Positions 19,401 through 29,187 are shown, counted from the stretch's first letter. The stretch is DNA of 64,000 nt from Methanobrevibacter boviskoreani JH1 (GCF_000320505.1 NZ_BAGX02000021.1:1-64000); one strand, 5' to 3'. Notes: a model not told the origin generated them from the letters alone. A program made the numbers and translations.

Positions 19401-22400
19401 GATGATAATAAAATTGTTGTTGAATCTGAGAATTTGTTAAAATGGTTTAAAAATTTAGAAAATATTATTAAAAAATTATCTAACTACAAAATTAATACTA
19501 ATGTCGAATCTTTAATCAATGATTTAAACAGTATTTCCGAGGCTAGTGAATTTTTAAACAAAATTTACACTGAAAATTCTTCTTGTGTTTCTGAGTTGGA
19601 GGGTATTAGGGATAGTTTGGAGGATTATCAGTTTAAGATTATTGGTAATGTTTTTAATTGTAAATTTAATCGTTTGGTTTGTCTTAAAAACTTGTTGAAT
19701 CATATTGTTGATGAGAATTCTTCTTGTGTTTCTGAGTTGGAGGGTATTAGGGATAGTTTGGAGGATTATCAGTTTAAGATTATTGGTAATGTTTTTAATT
19801 CTAAACATAATACCTTAATTGAAGCTAATTACTTGTTAGATACTATTAAATCTTATGATTCTAAAGGTAAATATTATTTTAATGATTTATGGAATTCTTA
19901 TAAATCTTCGTCTGAAACTTTGCTCAGAGAATTTAAAATAATCAAAGAATTTAATGATAACTATAACTCTGGATTTTTCAATGATACAACTTTGGACTTT
20001 GTTAATAATGGAGATTTTTCAATTTTAAATGAGAATATTGATGGAATTAAAAGATGTAAATCTAAAATATTTAAAAATTTTAATAATATAAATGATAAGA
20101 TAGATTTATCTAATAAATTAGAGGTTTCAAACTTGAATTTGGTTGATCTTAATGATTTTAATAAATTAATTGTGACATTACGTAATAATGTAGATGAATT
20201 ACATCCGTTAAAATTGTTTGTTGATTGTTGTAATAAATATTCTAATAAATTCACTGAGAATTTAATTAATATTATTAAAGAAGATAAAATAAAATCTGAC
20301 ATGTTTGAAAGTATATTTCTTTTTAACTTTGCTAATAATGCTCTAAAAGATATTTTTGATGATGAGAAGTGTTTGGAAGAGTTTAATTATAAAACTCATG
20401 AGGAAGAAATTGAAAAATTTAAAGAATTAGATCAAAATACTTTAAAATTAAATAGATATCGAGTTAAAGAGGCTCTAGCTAATAAAAGACCAAACATTAA
20501 TAGAAAATGGTCTAAAAGTTCTCCAATGGGTATTTTAAAATTTCAATTTTCTAAAAAAAGATGTTTAATGTCTATTAGACGATTACTTTCAAATGCTCTT
20601 GATGCTATAATATTGCTTAAGCCTTGTTTTATGATGAGTCCAGTATCTATTGCTCAATATTTGCCTCCTGAAATTTTTGAATCTTACTTTGATTATGTAA
20701 TATTTGATGAAGCTAGTCAAGTTGAGGTATCTGATGCAATTGGCGCAATGATGAGGGGTAAACATTACATTGTTATGGGTGATACTAAACAGCTACCACC
20801 AACAAGGTTCTTTGAGTCTTCATTGGATATTGATGATGAGGATGAGGACCTCAACAATGTTAAAGATTTAGAGAGTATTCTTCATTTGTGTGAAAATTCC
20901 TTTGAGCGTAGGGTTTTAAGATGGCATTATAGAAGTAGACATCAATCCTTAATTGAATTTTCAAATTATGCATTTTATAACAATGAGTTATATGTATTTC
21001 CGTCACCTGTTAAAAATTCAGATGATTTGGGCTTAAAATTTATGTATAATCCAAATACTGTTTATGAGAAAGGATCAAAAAATATTAAAGAAGCTGAGGA
21101 TGTAGTAGAATATGCATTTAATTCATTTAGAAAATATGGTAATTCAAAGAGTTTAGGTATAGGAACTTTTAGTATTAAACAGAAACAGGTTATTATGGAT
21201 GTATTAGAAACCAAACTCAAGCAACATCCTGAACTTGAACAATACTTTAATGAGGATGGTAAGGAAGGATTTTTTGTAAAAAACCTAGAAAATATACAAG
21301 GTGATGAAAGGGATATTATTTTGATTAGTGTTGGTTATGGTAAAAATAGTTTAGGTCAACTAAGACTAAATTTTGGACCTTTGAATAGAGATGGTGGAGA
21401 AAGAAGGCTGAATGTACTTATAACTAGGGCAAGGGAACAATGTGTAATTTTCTCAAATTTCAAGTCTTCTGATATGGCTGTTGATAAAATACGCTCTAAA
21501 GGAGTTAAAATTTTTAAAGATTATCTCTATTTTGCTGAAACAGGTAAGTTACCATCAAGTTACCTCTTAGATAATGATTTTGATTCTGATTTTGAAAGAT
21601 CAGTATATGACTTCTTAGTTGATAATGGATATGAAGTTGAAAAACAAGTAGGGTGTGCAAATTATAGAATTGATTTAGCTGTTGTTGATAATCATAATCC
21701 TGACAATTATATTTTAGGAATTGAATGTGATGGTGCCATGTATCACTCTTCCAAAGTTGCAAGAGATAGGGATAGATTGAGACAAGAAGTTTTGGAAGGT
21801 TTAGGATGGAAATTATATAGAATATGGTCAACTGATTGGTATCATGCACGAGATTCTGCTAAAAAAAGGTTATTAAATGCTGTAGAATATGCTTATAAAA
21901 ACAAGAATACAATTAATACAAAAAAAGAAGTAACTCCAGATTTTGATATTAATGTAACTATTGAACCTAATAATGATTTGAATGATGATGAAGATTCCTA
22001 CTTTGTACCATACACGTATTGGAGATATGATTCCAGTTTAGATACTGATTTATATTATTCAATCTTAAGAATGGTTAAGGTTGAAGGGCCAGTTCATATT
22101 GATGATATCTATGATCGTATAAAAATTTTCAATGGAAACAAGGCAACAAAAAAATTTAAAAATTTGGTTTCATTAGTGTTGTCTAATTTAATTTCAAAAA
22201 AAGAGATTAAAAAAGATGTTAACTTTTATTATGGTGTAGATTTTGATTTAAGTAAAATTAAAGTTAGAAATAGAGATAAACCTGAAATTGATAGGATTTA
22301 TACAAAAGAGGTTCTTTTGTCAATAATTTATACTTTAAAAATAGAATTGGCTTTATCTAAGGAAGATTTAATTAAAGAAAGTTCTATTAATTTAGGTTTT

Positions 22401-22520
22401 AAGAGATTAACTTCTAGGGTGTCTCAAAAACTTGAATCAAGTGTTAATGCATTATTAAATGATGGTTTCATAATTGTGGATGAGAACAGTAATTTAAAAT
22501 TGAACGAAGATAAAATTTAA
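16425..22520 (+). CDS. giant DUF4011-type SF1 helicase with Vsr-like nuclease and DUF3320-like domains
   Basis: This 2,031-residue protein has the order DUF4011 (start: QIESLRTNLLDMNLRNNLLN), superfamily I helicase, Vsr/MTES_1575-like nuclease, DUF3320-like winged helix. Counting from the in-frame ATG at 16410, motifs are Walker A GPPGTGKS (320-327), DEAS (1433-1436), GDTKQLPP, ENIQGDERD and LITRAREQ. The nuclease core has D1755 (YRIDLAV) and E1772/D1774 (GIECDG). The last domain begins near 1870 (EGPVHIDDI). The region between Walker A and DEAS is a long charged helical insert holding a 137-residue duplication (573-846) and a shorter repeat near 1056. Proteins of this layout are known defence candidates (the Hhe type, as I recall). 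I prefer the TTG start at 16425 because GAGGGGG lies 6 bases before it. Confidence 0.85.
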   Translation: MEVNDIVDIKKQIESLRTNLLDMNLRNNLLNFRPRKKSIKVVDENIAELYGILVTNEKTMEFLSNSNIDDDFSVDDTWEINSFIKESHKDLYLQTDYDKDELRKKLSRLYDGSKTSIEERGYNNLYLALGFLEWTDVSYQESKYKAPLILIPLQIKRDSVSSPYRVSWNSEEVKYNISLEVKLKDQGIDLPSFDDLESKDELNNYLKSIQDIINSKTSNWRIVNDIYLDNFDFKKFVMYKDLDLSRWGNIKNNSIKTLFEVDESDRDFEDYGYDYEEEVSLMKSSDIFNVVDADSSQISVLKEVTEGNKNLVVEGPPGTGKSQTIVNIIAELMANDKKILFVSEKKAALEVVKSKLDSIGLGDGCLELYGRNTNKKDFLNELERVTKLDSVKINDKSIFNKVDEVKTDLNNYVNILHSSYGKTGLTYYELMGMLELNNQKLDKNNQEKYRFDVGSVSNLTKEDREIIVENLNEIKINYDQISPYHNNLWLDTNFRELNSSDYHEIGQNLESLINYSNKFSEFSENLHNLIGITKFENFDIDNSIAKIELLKPNLKLIEDEYLPEIIHDIGKFQSDVGVFGLDVGSEGLVDDIGSLIDEADSFSSDSFDIGDFDSCVSDYRLLDGEDDLVSVVDRISDFCVKSKGLDLDSFGLDVDLDGLRSSVDDLSGVLGSGFDFYFVDCDVFDGIVGRFDAFKSGFFESLLEDIGKFQSDVGVFGLDVGSEGLVDDIGSLIDEADSFSSDSFDIGDFDSCVSDYRLLDGEDDLVSVVDRISDFCVKSKGLDLDSFGLDVDLDGLRSSVDDLSGVLGSGFDFYFVDCDVFDGIVGRFDAFKSGSFDSLLKDIDKFQIRTKGIDKDVLRLNLNSMKINAENLLNDLDGLYLDYTKITDINDFEELVSNFKENKESIESSNLYPLLKDSNIRGKFKYFQEGKDSLIKRKFNSNFKEISKQFHGYYIEEVSDDKIVEDLGTLLSLNQKLTVLRDKILAYAKSNIDDNKIVVESENLLKWFKNLENIIKKLSNYKINTNVESLINDLNSISEASEFLNKIYTENSSCVSELEGIRDSLEDYQFKIIGNVFNCKFNRLVCLKNLLNHIVDENSSCVSELEGIRDSLEDYQFKIIGNVFNSKHNTLIEANYLLDTIKSYDSKGKYYFNDLWNSYKSSSETLLREFKIIKEFNDNYNSGFFNDTTLDFVNNGDFSILNENIDGIKRCKSKIFKNFNNINDKIDLSNKLEVSNLNLVDLNDFNKLIVTLRNNVDELHPLKLFVDCCNKYSNKFTENLINIIKEDKIKSDMFESIFLFNFANNALKDIFDDEKCLEEFNYKTHEEEIEKFKELDQNTLKLNRYRVKEALANKRPNINRKWSKSSPMGILKFQFSKKRCLMSIRRLLSNALDAIILLKPCFMMSPVSIAQYLPPEIFESYFDYVIFDEASQVEVSDAIGAMMRGKHYIVMGDTKQLPPTRFFESSLDIDDEDEDLNNVKDLESILHLCENSFERRVLRWHYRSRHQSLIEFSNYAFYNNELYVFPSPVKNSDDLGLKFMYNPNTVYEKGSKNIKEAEDVVEYAFNSFRKYGNSKSLGIGTFSIKQKQVIMDVLETKLKQHPELEQYFNEDGKEGFFVKNLENIQGDERDIILISVGYGKNSLGQLRLNFGPLNRDGGERRLNVLITRAREQCVIFSNFKSSDMAVDKIRSKGVKIFKDYLYFAETGKLPSSYLLDNDFDSDFERSVYDFLVDNGYEVEKQVGCANYRIDLAVVDNHNPDNYILGIECDGAMYHSSKVARDRDRLRQEVLEGLGWKLYRIWSTDWYHARDSAKKRLLNAVEYAYKNKNTINTKKEVTPDFDINVTIEPNNDLNDDEDSYFVPYTYWRYDSSLDTDLYYSILRMVKVEGPVHIDDIYDRIKIFNGNKATKKFKNLVSLVLSNLISKKEIKKDVNFYYGVDFDLSKIKVRNRDKPEIDRIYTKEVLLSIIYTLKIELALSKEDLIKESSINLGFKRLTSRVSQKLESSVNALLNDGFIIVDENSNLKLNEDKI
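18126..18947 (+). repeat. 411-bp in-frame tandem duplication inside the helicase gene
   Basis: The segment 18126-18536 is repeated as 18537-18947. The first 391 bases of each copy are identical by eye, and the last 20 differ at a few positions. The unit is 137 codons, so copy number can change without breaking the frame. It encodes an acidic Asp/Ser/Gly-rich sequence (for example DVGVFGLDVGSEG). Its codons end almost only in T or G, unlike the A-ending codons around it. Confidence 0.95.
19575..19800 (+). repeat. 141-bp-period direct repeat inside the helicase gene
   Basis: The 85 bases at 19575-19659 recur exactly at 19716-19800, 47 codons later and in frame (NSSCVSELEGIRDSLEDYQF and following). 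The bases between the copies are unique. The repeated part again uses mainly T- and G-ending codons. Confidence 0.92.
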
Positions 22521-22620
22521 TATTTTTCATTTTTTTTAATTTCAAAAATTGTATTCTTCAAAGTATCTTTATTTATATTATTAGAAAATATTGACTGGAA
22601 TGAATTATTTGAGTGAGATT

Positions 22621-25248
22621 ATGGGTTCACAAAACACTTCTAAAAATTATTTATATAAATCTAAAAATAAAAACATGAAAAAACTAAAATCTACTTATTT
22701 TAGAGCAGAAAAACAAATAAAAGATAACGATTTGATTGTTAAGGCTAAACTTTTCCATGATTATGGTGAAATTGTTGATGCTGAAGTTTATGTTAACATT
22801 TCAAGAATTGATATTGATAATCATTTAAATAAAATTACCCTTTATAATGATTTTTGTCCTTACAAGTATGGATATTATACGAAATCTGTTAAATTATCTC
22901 CTGGAGTTTATAATGTAACTTTTTATTTTAAAGGTGATGGGATATATAAAAGATCACAGACTAAAATTAGTCACTTTGTTGAATCAGACACACGTATTAT
23001 TGTAGATAATTGCTCTTTTATTTTTGGTAAGTTTAAATTTAAATGTAAAGTTTTGAACTATAAGGGCAATATAATTAAAGATGGGGAAGTTTCTCTTTCT
23101 ATTAATGGTGTAAAAGATACATTTAAATGTAAATATAAAAAAGGATTTTATGAAGTTCCATTAGATTTACCTATTGGAACATATAACTGTATTGTTAAAT
23201 TCAATGGTGATTATGTAAATAAACCATCTTTTAATAGTTTTTCTATTGATGTAACTCTTAAACCAACTCGATTTGAGGTTATATATGAAAATAGACATGA
23301 TAAATTAATTTATAAAATTAAACTCTTTTTTGAAAATAAAGAACTTTCAAATAAAAAAATTTATTTTTCTGTTACAGAACATGATGATAAATTGTATAGT
23401 GGTATTTGTAAATATAAAAAGGGATTTTATATAACTCCCGTTATGGATTTACAGGGTAAAGATTGTATTGTTAACTTTAATTTTAAAGGTTATAAATTAT
23501 ATGCTCCATGTAATAAAAGAATTCATATTAATAATTTTGAATTTATACCTACCTATTTTACAGATATTATAGAAGAGCGTAATCAAGAATCTTTGATATT
23601 TAAAACTAAACTCTTTTCAAAAGATGGGGAGCTCCCTAATGAAAAAATTAATTTTAATATTTCTGAATTAAATTCTAATATTCATAGTGGCATTTGTAAA
23701 TATGAAAATGGTTTCTATACCGCTTTTGTTTCAGGTTTACCTGGGGGAAATTATGATATTACATTCTATTTTAATGGCAATAAAAAATATAAATCCTTTA
23801 ATAAAATCCATAATTTTTCTTTTAGGCCAAATCAGCTTAAAAATAATTCAATGATTAAATCCACTTACTTCATTGTAATAGAAGATGAAAATTTAAAGGT
23901 TAAACTTATTTCGGATGGTAAAGAGATTCCTAATGAGGAGGTTATTGTTAAAATTTTTAAAGACTCTTTAAAAGTTTTTGAGGGCTTCTGTAATTATGTG
24001 AATAACTTTTATGTAATGCCTGAACTTGATCTTTCAGGAGGTAAATACGAGGTTGATTTTTGTTTTAATGGAAATAGTGAATATGAAATGTCTAGTAAAA
24101 GATTGAAATGGATTAAAAAAACTAAAACTGATATTGTTATTGATAAAAAAAGCTTTTTAGTTGGAGATTCTAAGTTTAAATGTAGATTAATAGATAAAGA
24201 TAGATTTGTGGAGATTATTGATAAAACTGTTTTTCTTTATATTAATAATATTGATAAAGTTTTTGAATGTCAATATGATAAAGGATTTTACACTGTTGAT
24301 TTAAATTTACCTGCAGGAGTATATGATGTAACTGCTAAGTTTAAGGGTGATCATCTGTATAGTCCTTTTATTATCAATTTTTCTATTGAAATTAAGCTTA
24401 AATCTACATATTTGGAGTTGGTTGAGGATCATTATGATGATAAGTTAGGTTATAAAGCTAAACTTTTTTCTGATAATGAAGAAATTGAAGATGGTGATGT
24501 TGGAGTAAGAATACTTAAACTTGGAGAAGAGGTATTCGATGGTTTATGTGATTATTTAGATGGGTTTTATACAATTCCTCCTATTGATTTGCCTGGTGGC
24601 AAATATGATTTGAAATTTTATTTTAAAGGTAATGATATATATGAAGGTGCAAGTAAGGATGCTGATTTAATTGTTAAATCAAATATTTCATTCATAGCTG
24701 ACTATATTCAACATGTTTATGTTGGAAATAGTTTATTTAAATGTAAATTATTTGATGAAAGCAATGATGAGATTGTCGATGTAGACATTTCTATATGTAT
24801 TGAGGGTATTGATAAAATTTTTAAATGTCGGTATGATAATGGATATTACACATCTAACTTAAACTTACCAATTGGGAAATATAAATTTAAAACTATATTT
24901 GGGGGTAATGATTTTTATTATCCTTTTTCATTAGAATCATGTATTGAAGTAAGTCTTAAACCTACTTGTTTTAATGTAAAAATTGAAAATACTCCTAAAA
25001 AATTAATTTCCAAGACCAAACTTTTAGCTGGAAATAAAGAGTTGATCAATGAAAAGGTTTATTTTGAAATTTTTAGTTTATCAAATAAAGTTTCAAGTGG
25101 AGTTTGTCAGTATAAAGATGGATTTTATCTAGTGCCTCCTGAGGATTTACCTGAGAAAGATTATAAGATTATTTTTATTTTTAAGGGTAGTAATTTATAT
25201 GAATCTTCTAAAAAAAGATTTATTGCCTCTTATAAATTTCATTTATAA
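22621..25248 (+). CDS. nine-repeat Ig-like domain protein without export signal
   Basis: The 875-residue protein consists of nine units of about 90-100 residues. Each ends in a pattern like CxYxxGFYxxxxLPGGxYxxxFxFKGNxxY, close to the Ig-like repeats of methanobacterial adhesin-like proteins. Two subtypes are visible: A (STYF...KLFSD..EI.N) and B (VGxxxFKCKL...SIEVxLKPT), in the order A-B-A-A-A-B-A-B-A. No signal peptide, membrane helix or wall anchor is seen, so it is probably cytoplasmic. I chose ATG 22621, which follows GTGAG; the frame is open from 22591. It begins 100 bases after the helicase with its own TATA-like TTTATATTA near 22570. Function unknown. Confidence 0.75.
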   Translation: MGSQNTSKNYLYKSKNKNMKKLKSTYFRAEKQIKDNDLIVKAKLFHDYGEIVDAEVYVNISRIDIDNHLNKITLYNDFCPYKYGYYTKSVKLSPGVYNVTFYFKGDGIYKRSQTKISHFVESDTRIIVDNCSFIFGKFKFKCKVLNYKGNIIKDGEVSLSINGVKDTFKCKYKKGFYEVPLDLPIGTYNCIVKFNGDYVNKPSFNSFSIDVTLKPTRFEVIYENRHDKLIYKIKLFFENKELSNKKIYFSVTEHDDKLYSGICKYKKGFYITPVMDLQGKDCIVNFNFKGYKLYAPCNKRIHINNFEFIPTYFTDIIEERNQESLIFKTKLFSKDGELPNEKINFNISELNSNIHSGICKYENGFYTAFVSGLPGGNYDITFYFNGNKKYKSFNKIHNFSFRPNQLKNNSMIKSTYFIVIEDENLKVKLISDGKEIPNEEVIVKIFKDSLKVFEGFCNYVNNFYVMPELDLSGGKYEVDFCFNGNSEYEMSSKRLKWIKKTKTDIVIDKKSFLVGDSKFKCRLIDKDRFVEIIDKTVFLYINNIDKVFECQYDKGFYTVDLNLPAGVYDVTAKFKGDHLYSPFIINFSIEIKLKSTYLELVEDHYDDKLGYKAKLFSDNEEIEDGDVGVRILKLGEEVFDGLCDYLDGFYTIPPIDLPGGKYDLKFYFKGNDIYEGASKDADLIVKSNISFIADYIQHVYVGNSLFKCKLFDESNDEIVDVDISICIEGIDKIFKCRYDNGYYTSNLNLPIGKYKFKTIFGGNDFYYPFSLESCIEVSLKPTCFNVKIENTPKKLISKTKLLAGNKELINEKVYFEIFSLSNKVSSGVCQYKDGFYLVPPEDLPEKDYKIIFIFKGSNLYESSKKRFIASYKFHL

Positions 25249-25537
25249 TTCTTTTCATGTTTAACATTTTTTAATAAATTATATTCTATAATCATCTTTT
25301 TTTTACTTTTTTTTTATAAATTATGTTAAGATTTAAAATATAAAAATCATAAATTACGGTTATTAAATAATAATTTTTTAAATCTTTTTAAACCAATATT
25401 TAGTAAATTTCTCATTATTAGGAATTATTCCTAAATTATTCTTTTCATTTTAATTTATTTATTTCTACTAAAAAATATAAAAATCATAATTTACATATTT
25501 AAAACTAACTTAGATAATTAATATTTTCAGTGATAAT

Positions 25538-26728
25538 ATGTATTTAACTCCAGAAGAAGAGAAGATGTCTAATGGGGAATATGGTGAAACCATTAGAAAA
25601 AGTATGGATATTTTAATAGCGTTAGGAGATATTTATGAGGCAGAGAGATTTGTGGACATCAGTTCTGCACAGGTTTCAGGAGTATCCTATAAAACCATAG
25701 GCCAGGCAGGTTTAGAGTACCTTGAGGATTTGGCAACTGACAAGTCAGCAAAGGCAAGTATTCCGGCAACATTGAATCCTGCAGGTGTTGATCTGGAGCA
25801 TTGGAAGGAGCTAGGTTTTTCAGAATTCTTTGCAGGAAAACAGAACGATATTGTAGATGCATATGGGAAACTTGGAATCACAACATTATGTACATGCACA
25901 CCCTATCTCATTGGTAATGTTCCAAGGTTTGCCGAACATGTATCCTGGAGTGAGTCATCTGCTGTTGCATATGTAAACTCTGTTATAGGTGCCCGCACTA
26001 ACCGTGAAGGTGGTCCAGGTGCTCTTGCAGCAGCCATTGTCGGAAAGACTCCCTTATATGGTTTCCACTTAGATGAAAACAGGAAGGCAAATCTTGTAGT
26101 GAATGTGGAATCCGAGCTTAGTGGTGTTGACTTCGGTGCACTTGGTTATGCAGTGGGCCAGGTTGTAGGTGATGGGGTACCATACTTTAAGTTGCAAGAT
26201 CAGAAGGTTAAGAATGAAAACCTCAAGGCATTAGGTGCAGCACTTGCATCATCAGGTGCGGTTGCGCTATACCAAGTAGAAAACATCACACCTGAATATA
26301 AAAATATGGATATTGGAAATGCGGAAGAGACCATAACCATTACAAAAGAGGATATTGAGGATACAAAGGCAAAGCTTTCAACATCAAATGAGGTACCTGA
26401 CCTTGTATGTTTAGGCTGTCCACACGCATCACTTGAGGAGATTAAGGATCTTGCAGCAATTGTGGAAGATAGGAAAATCAAGAACGAATTATGGATTTGC
26501 ACATCTGTAAACATTAAAGCTGCAGCAGAAAGAATGGGATACCTACAAGCCATTGAGGAAGCTGGTGGACATATTGTATGTGATACATGTATGGTTGTAG
26601 CACCAATTGAGGATTTAGGATATAAGGTCATCGGTGTAAACTCAGCTAAAGCAGCAAACTATGTTCCGAATATGAGTGGAATCGATGTTGTATATGATGA
26701 GGCTAAAAACCTAATTCAGTTTGAATAA
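25538..26728 (+). CDS. aconitase X: phosphomevalonate dehydratase large subunit
   Basis: The 396-residue protein is an AcnX-family (DUF521) catalytic subunit. In archaea this family, with a small subunit encoded elsewhere, dehydrates 5-phosphomevalonate to trans-anhydromevalonate phosphate in the modified mevalonate pathway that makes isoprenoid lipids. Cysteines likely to hold the Fe-S cluster are visible in [24 protein letters not shown] and [31 protein letters not shown] is a family hallmark. The start follows TCAGTGATAAT (GTGAT ribosome site). The next gene lies 114 bases on, on the same strand. Confidence 0.9.
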   Translation: MYLTPEEEKMSNGEYGETIRKSMDILIALGDIYEAERFVDISSAQVSGVSYKTIGQAGLEYLEDLATDKSAKASIPATLNPAGVDLEHWKELGFSEFFAGKQNDIVDAYGKLGITTLCTCTPYLIGNVPRFAEHVSWSESSAVAYVNSVIGARTNREGGPGALAAAIVGKTPLYGFHLDENRKANLVVNVESELSGVDFGALGYAVGQVVGDGVPYFKLQDQKVKNENLKALGAALASSGAVALYQVENITPEYKNMDIGNAEETITITKEDIEDTKAKLSTSNEVPDLVCLGCPHASLEEIKDLAAIVEDRKIKNELWICTSVNIKAAAERMGYLQAIEEAGGHIVCDTCMVVAPIEDLGYKVIGVNSAKAANYVPNMSGIDVVYDEAKNLIQFE

Positions 26729-26842
26729 TTTATATTTAAAGTTATAATTAATTCATTAAACACTTGAGTAGATACACTCAAATTAGCTATTAAAGATATA
26801 AACATTGAAGATATTAATATTAAATAAAACTAGAGGATTATC

Positions 26843-28303
26843 ATGAATTATAAGATTATAGGTGGAGGAAATGCAGGAAGACCTGTTGCAAGATTATTGA
26901 ACTACTTAGGCCACCATGTGGAGGTAACAGATCCAAAGAAACTTGAGGACTTCCATCCGGATTTCAAGGCAAGACTGTTGCAGATGGAGAAGGAAGGTGT
27001 AATACTTGATTTGGGAAATCCCGAACCGGATTTTACAGATATCGACTATGTATATATGGCACCTACACTTCCAAAAACATCATATGCATATAAAAAGGTA
27101 GAGGAATTGAACCTTAAGGTTATAACCAATGAAATGGTATCAGACATTTTAAACGAGGCCATTACACTTGATATTATAGGTATTACAGGTACAATGGGTA
27201 AAACCACCACTACCTATATTACAACAAGTATATTTGAGGCTGCAGGATACAAGGTATGGTCATGTTCATCCCTAAACCAAAACCTTGTAAGTGAGGTTAT
27301 TGTGGACGGAATCGTAAATGGCAAGAATGAGGAATGTGATATCTGTGTATTTGAACTTCCACATGGAACTGCAGGCCTATTTCCAAAAATCAATGTAAAG
27401 GTTGGACTGTTCCTAAACATCCACGAAGATCATCTATCGGAATTTGGAGGTTCTATGGAAAGATACATCCAAAGGAAGATGTTTATTGTAAGAAACTCCG
27501 AAACCTTAATCGCAAGTAACCACCTAAAGGATTTAATAGAGGAGAGATCCGATAGGGCCGACACATTATATTATGGATGGGAGAATCCTGAATGGGATAC
27601 CTCTTTCTGTAACTTTGTTGGAATTGGAACCAAGGGTAATATTGAAATCAAGTACGATGCGGATGATTTAAAAACAGGTGTTGGAAGTATCCATGGGGAC
27701 TTTAAAGGACCGTTTCAAATGAAAAGCTATTTCTATGAAAATGCAACAGGGGCAGCCGCCGCAGCACTTACATATGGGGTAGATGAGGAACCTATTATTG
27801 ACGCCTTATCTAAGTTTAAAGGTCTTGAAGTCCATATGGAAAATATTGGAAAGTATAATGGACGTGAGGTCATACTTGATTCAGCGTTTCTAACTGAGGG
27901 TATGAGACTTACTATGGAATACTTTAAGGACGATGAGGTAACCCTTCTTCTTGATAACTTTGATACAACAACTGAAAGGGATAAGAAAGAAGTAGGTGAG
28001 CTCTGTGGTGACTTTGTAAATGTTATAGTTGCAACAGGTTTCAATGAGGTCAGACAAAGAATCGAGATGGATGCAGCACAGGAAATACTTGATGGTGCAG
28101 AAGGTAAAAAGGCGAAAGGCGTTCTTGCAGGTACAATGGAAGAGGGCGCTAAGCTTTGTATTAAATATTCAAAGCCTGGTGATATAATTCTACATATCGG
28201 CCCTGTAATAATGCATGATAGGCCCCGTATCGTATCCAGTATTAAGAAAGGCCTTAAAGAAGGCTGCCTTGAATATGAGGGTAAATTTGAATATGAGGAC
28301 TAA
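26843..28303 (+). CDS. MurD-like Mur ligase family protein
   Basis: The 486-residue protein has an N-terminal Rossmann-type segment (IIGGGNAGRPVARLLNYLG, residues 5-23), a central ATP-binding domain with P-loop GTMGKTTT (116-123), the LNIHEDHLSEFG region and a C-terminal Mur domain. Mur ligases join amino acids to a carboxyl group using ATP. Methanobacteriales use several for pseudomurein peptides, and a relative (CfbE) makes coenzyme F430. The N-terminus here is unlike CfbE as I know it, so a pseudomurein role is favoured but unproven. Ribosome site AGAGGATTATC. It ends in a strong T-run (TTTTTTTT at 28311). Confidence 0.82.
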   Translation: MNYKIIGGGNAGRPVARLLNYLGHHVEVTDPKKLEDFHPDFKARLLQMEKEGVILDLGNPEPDFTDIDYVYMAPTLPKTSYAYKKVEELNLKVITNEMVSDILNEAITLDIIGITGTMGKTTTTYITTSIFEAAGYKVWSCSSLNQNLVSEVIVDGIVNGKNEECDICVFELPHGTAGLFPKINVKVGLFLNIHEDHLSEFGGSMERYIQRKMFIVRNSETLIASNHLKDLIEERSDRADTLYYGWENPEWDTSFCNFVGIGTKGNIEIKYDADDLKTGVGSIHGDFKGPFQMKSYFYENATGAAAAALTYGVDEEPIIDALSKFKGLEVHMENIGKYNGREVILDSAFLTEGMRLTMEYFKDDEVTLLLDNFDTTTERDKKEVGELCGDFVNVIVATGFNEVRQRIEMDAAQEILDGAEGKKAKGVLAGTMEEGAKLCIKYSKPGDIILHIGPVIMHDRPRIVSSIKKGLKEGCLEYEGKFEYED

Positions 28304-28701
28304 TCTTAAATTTTTTTTTATTTTCATTTTTGTAAACTATTTTGAATTTCAAGTTAATCCTATTTTTCTATTTTTATAATCTACTTTTTGAACTTGGGGT
28401 TGTGATTTTATTTTTTCTATCTTTATAGGTTAAGTATTGAATCTGATGTTTAATTTTGTTTTTCTACTTTTATAATCTAAATCTTGATTTGAATCGTGAT
28501 TTTATATCTTTATTTTCATTTTGTAAAAAATAGTTGGAATTGAAAATTAAATGGTATAATTAAGTTTAGAATAAGCATACACTTTCAAATCAAATAAAAT
28601 TAGATAAAAAAATTAAGTTATTTAAATAAAAAGAGATTTAAGATTTTAATATCTGATAAAAATTAAAATAAATCTATGAATCTTAAAATCTCTTTAAAAA
28701 A
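28304..28701. repeat. spacer with loose repeats
   Basis: Apart from the T-run terminator at the left end, phrases like CTATTTTTATAATCTA and GTGATTTTAT recur two or three times between 28365 and 28510, about 60-70 bases apart. The right part is A-rich, downstream of the leftward flavin reductase gene. No gene is seen. Confidence 0.4.
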
Positions 28702-29187
28702 TTATAGCAAATCTATTCTATCCCATTGAATTATGCCATCTTCAAGATACTCCTCATCACAGTGTACCTTCTCTACTTTGGCAATGAATAATTCATGGGT
28801 ACCATCTTCTGGCTTTACAGAGGTAACAACGGTGCATTCGAAGTTAACAGGACAATCTGTTAAGATAGGTGCATCTACAATGTCACCATCGACAGTATTG
28901 ATCTCTGCTAGTTTGTCCTCATCTCTACCAGATACGGTACCTAGGTAATTAAACTCATCAGCAAAGTCCTTTCCAGGTATGTTGACTACAAATTTGCCTG
29001 TATCCTTTATCATATCATAGGAATATCTGGTAGGTACAATACCGACCATAACCATTGATGGTTCTAAACTTGCATTGGATGCAAATCCTACTACCAGTGC
29101 ATTATCCTTTCCATCCTTACGGCAGGATACAATTGTGTTAGGCTTTGGTTCAATTCTTGATTTATCAATTATAGCGTCTTTTTTCAT
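28702..29187 (-). CDS. flavin reductase family protein (FMN-binding)
   Basis: The 161-residue protein has the flavin reductase-like split-barrel pattern: NTIVSCRKDGKDNALVVGFASNAS near the start, then MVMVGIVPTRYSYDMI and GKFVVNIPG, ending in a segment that packs the second half of the barrel. Such proteins bind FMN and act as flavin or ferric reductases; several methanogen members have no assigned partner. The start is set at MKKDAI, because GGAGG lies 8 bases before that ATG. The ATG 15 bases upstream (MEEVH) lies before the ribosome site. Monocistronic. Confidence 0.88.
   Translation of the reverse strand: MKKDAIIDKSRIEPKPNTIVSCRKDGKDNALVVGFASNASLEPSMVMVGIVPTRYSYDMIKDTGKFVVNIPGKDFADEFNYLGTVSGRDEDKLAEINTVDGDIVDAPILTDCPVNFECTVVTSVKPEDGTHELFIAKVEKVHCDEEYLEDGIIQWDRIDLL

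Noticed and set aside
26843-28303. Coenzyme F430 synthetase (CfbE) as the identity of the Mur ligase
   Set aside because: The N-terminus is a MurD-like glycine-rich Rossmann segment and not the start I associate with CfbE, so only the family name is given.
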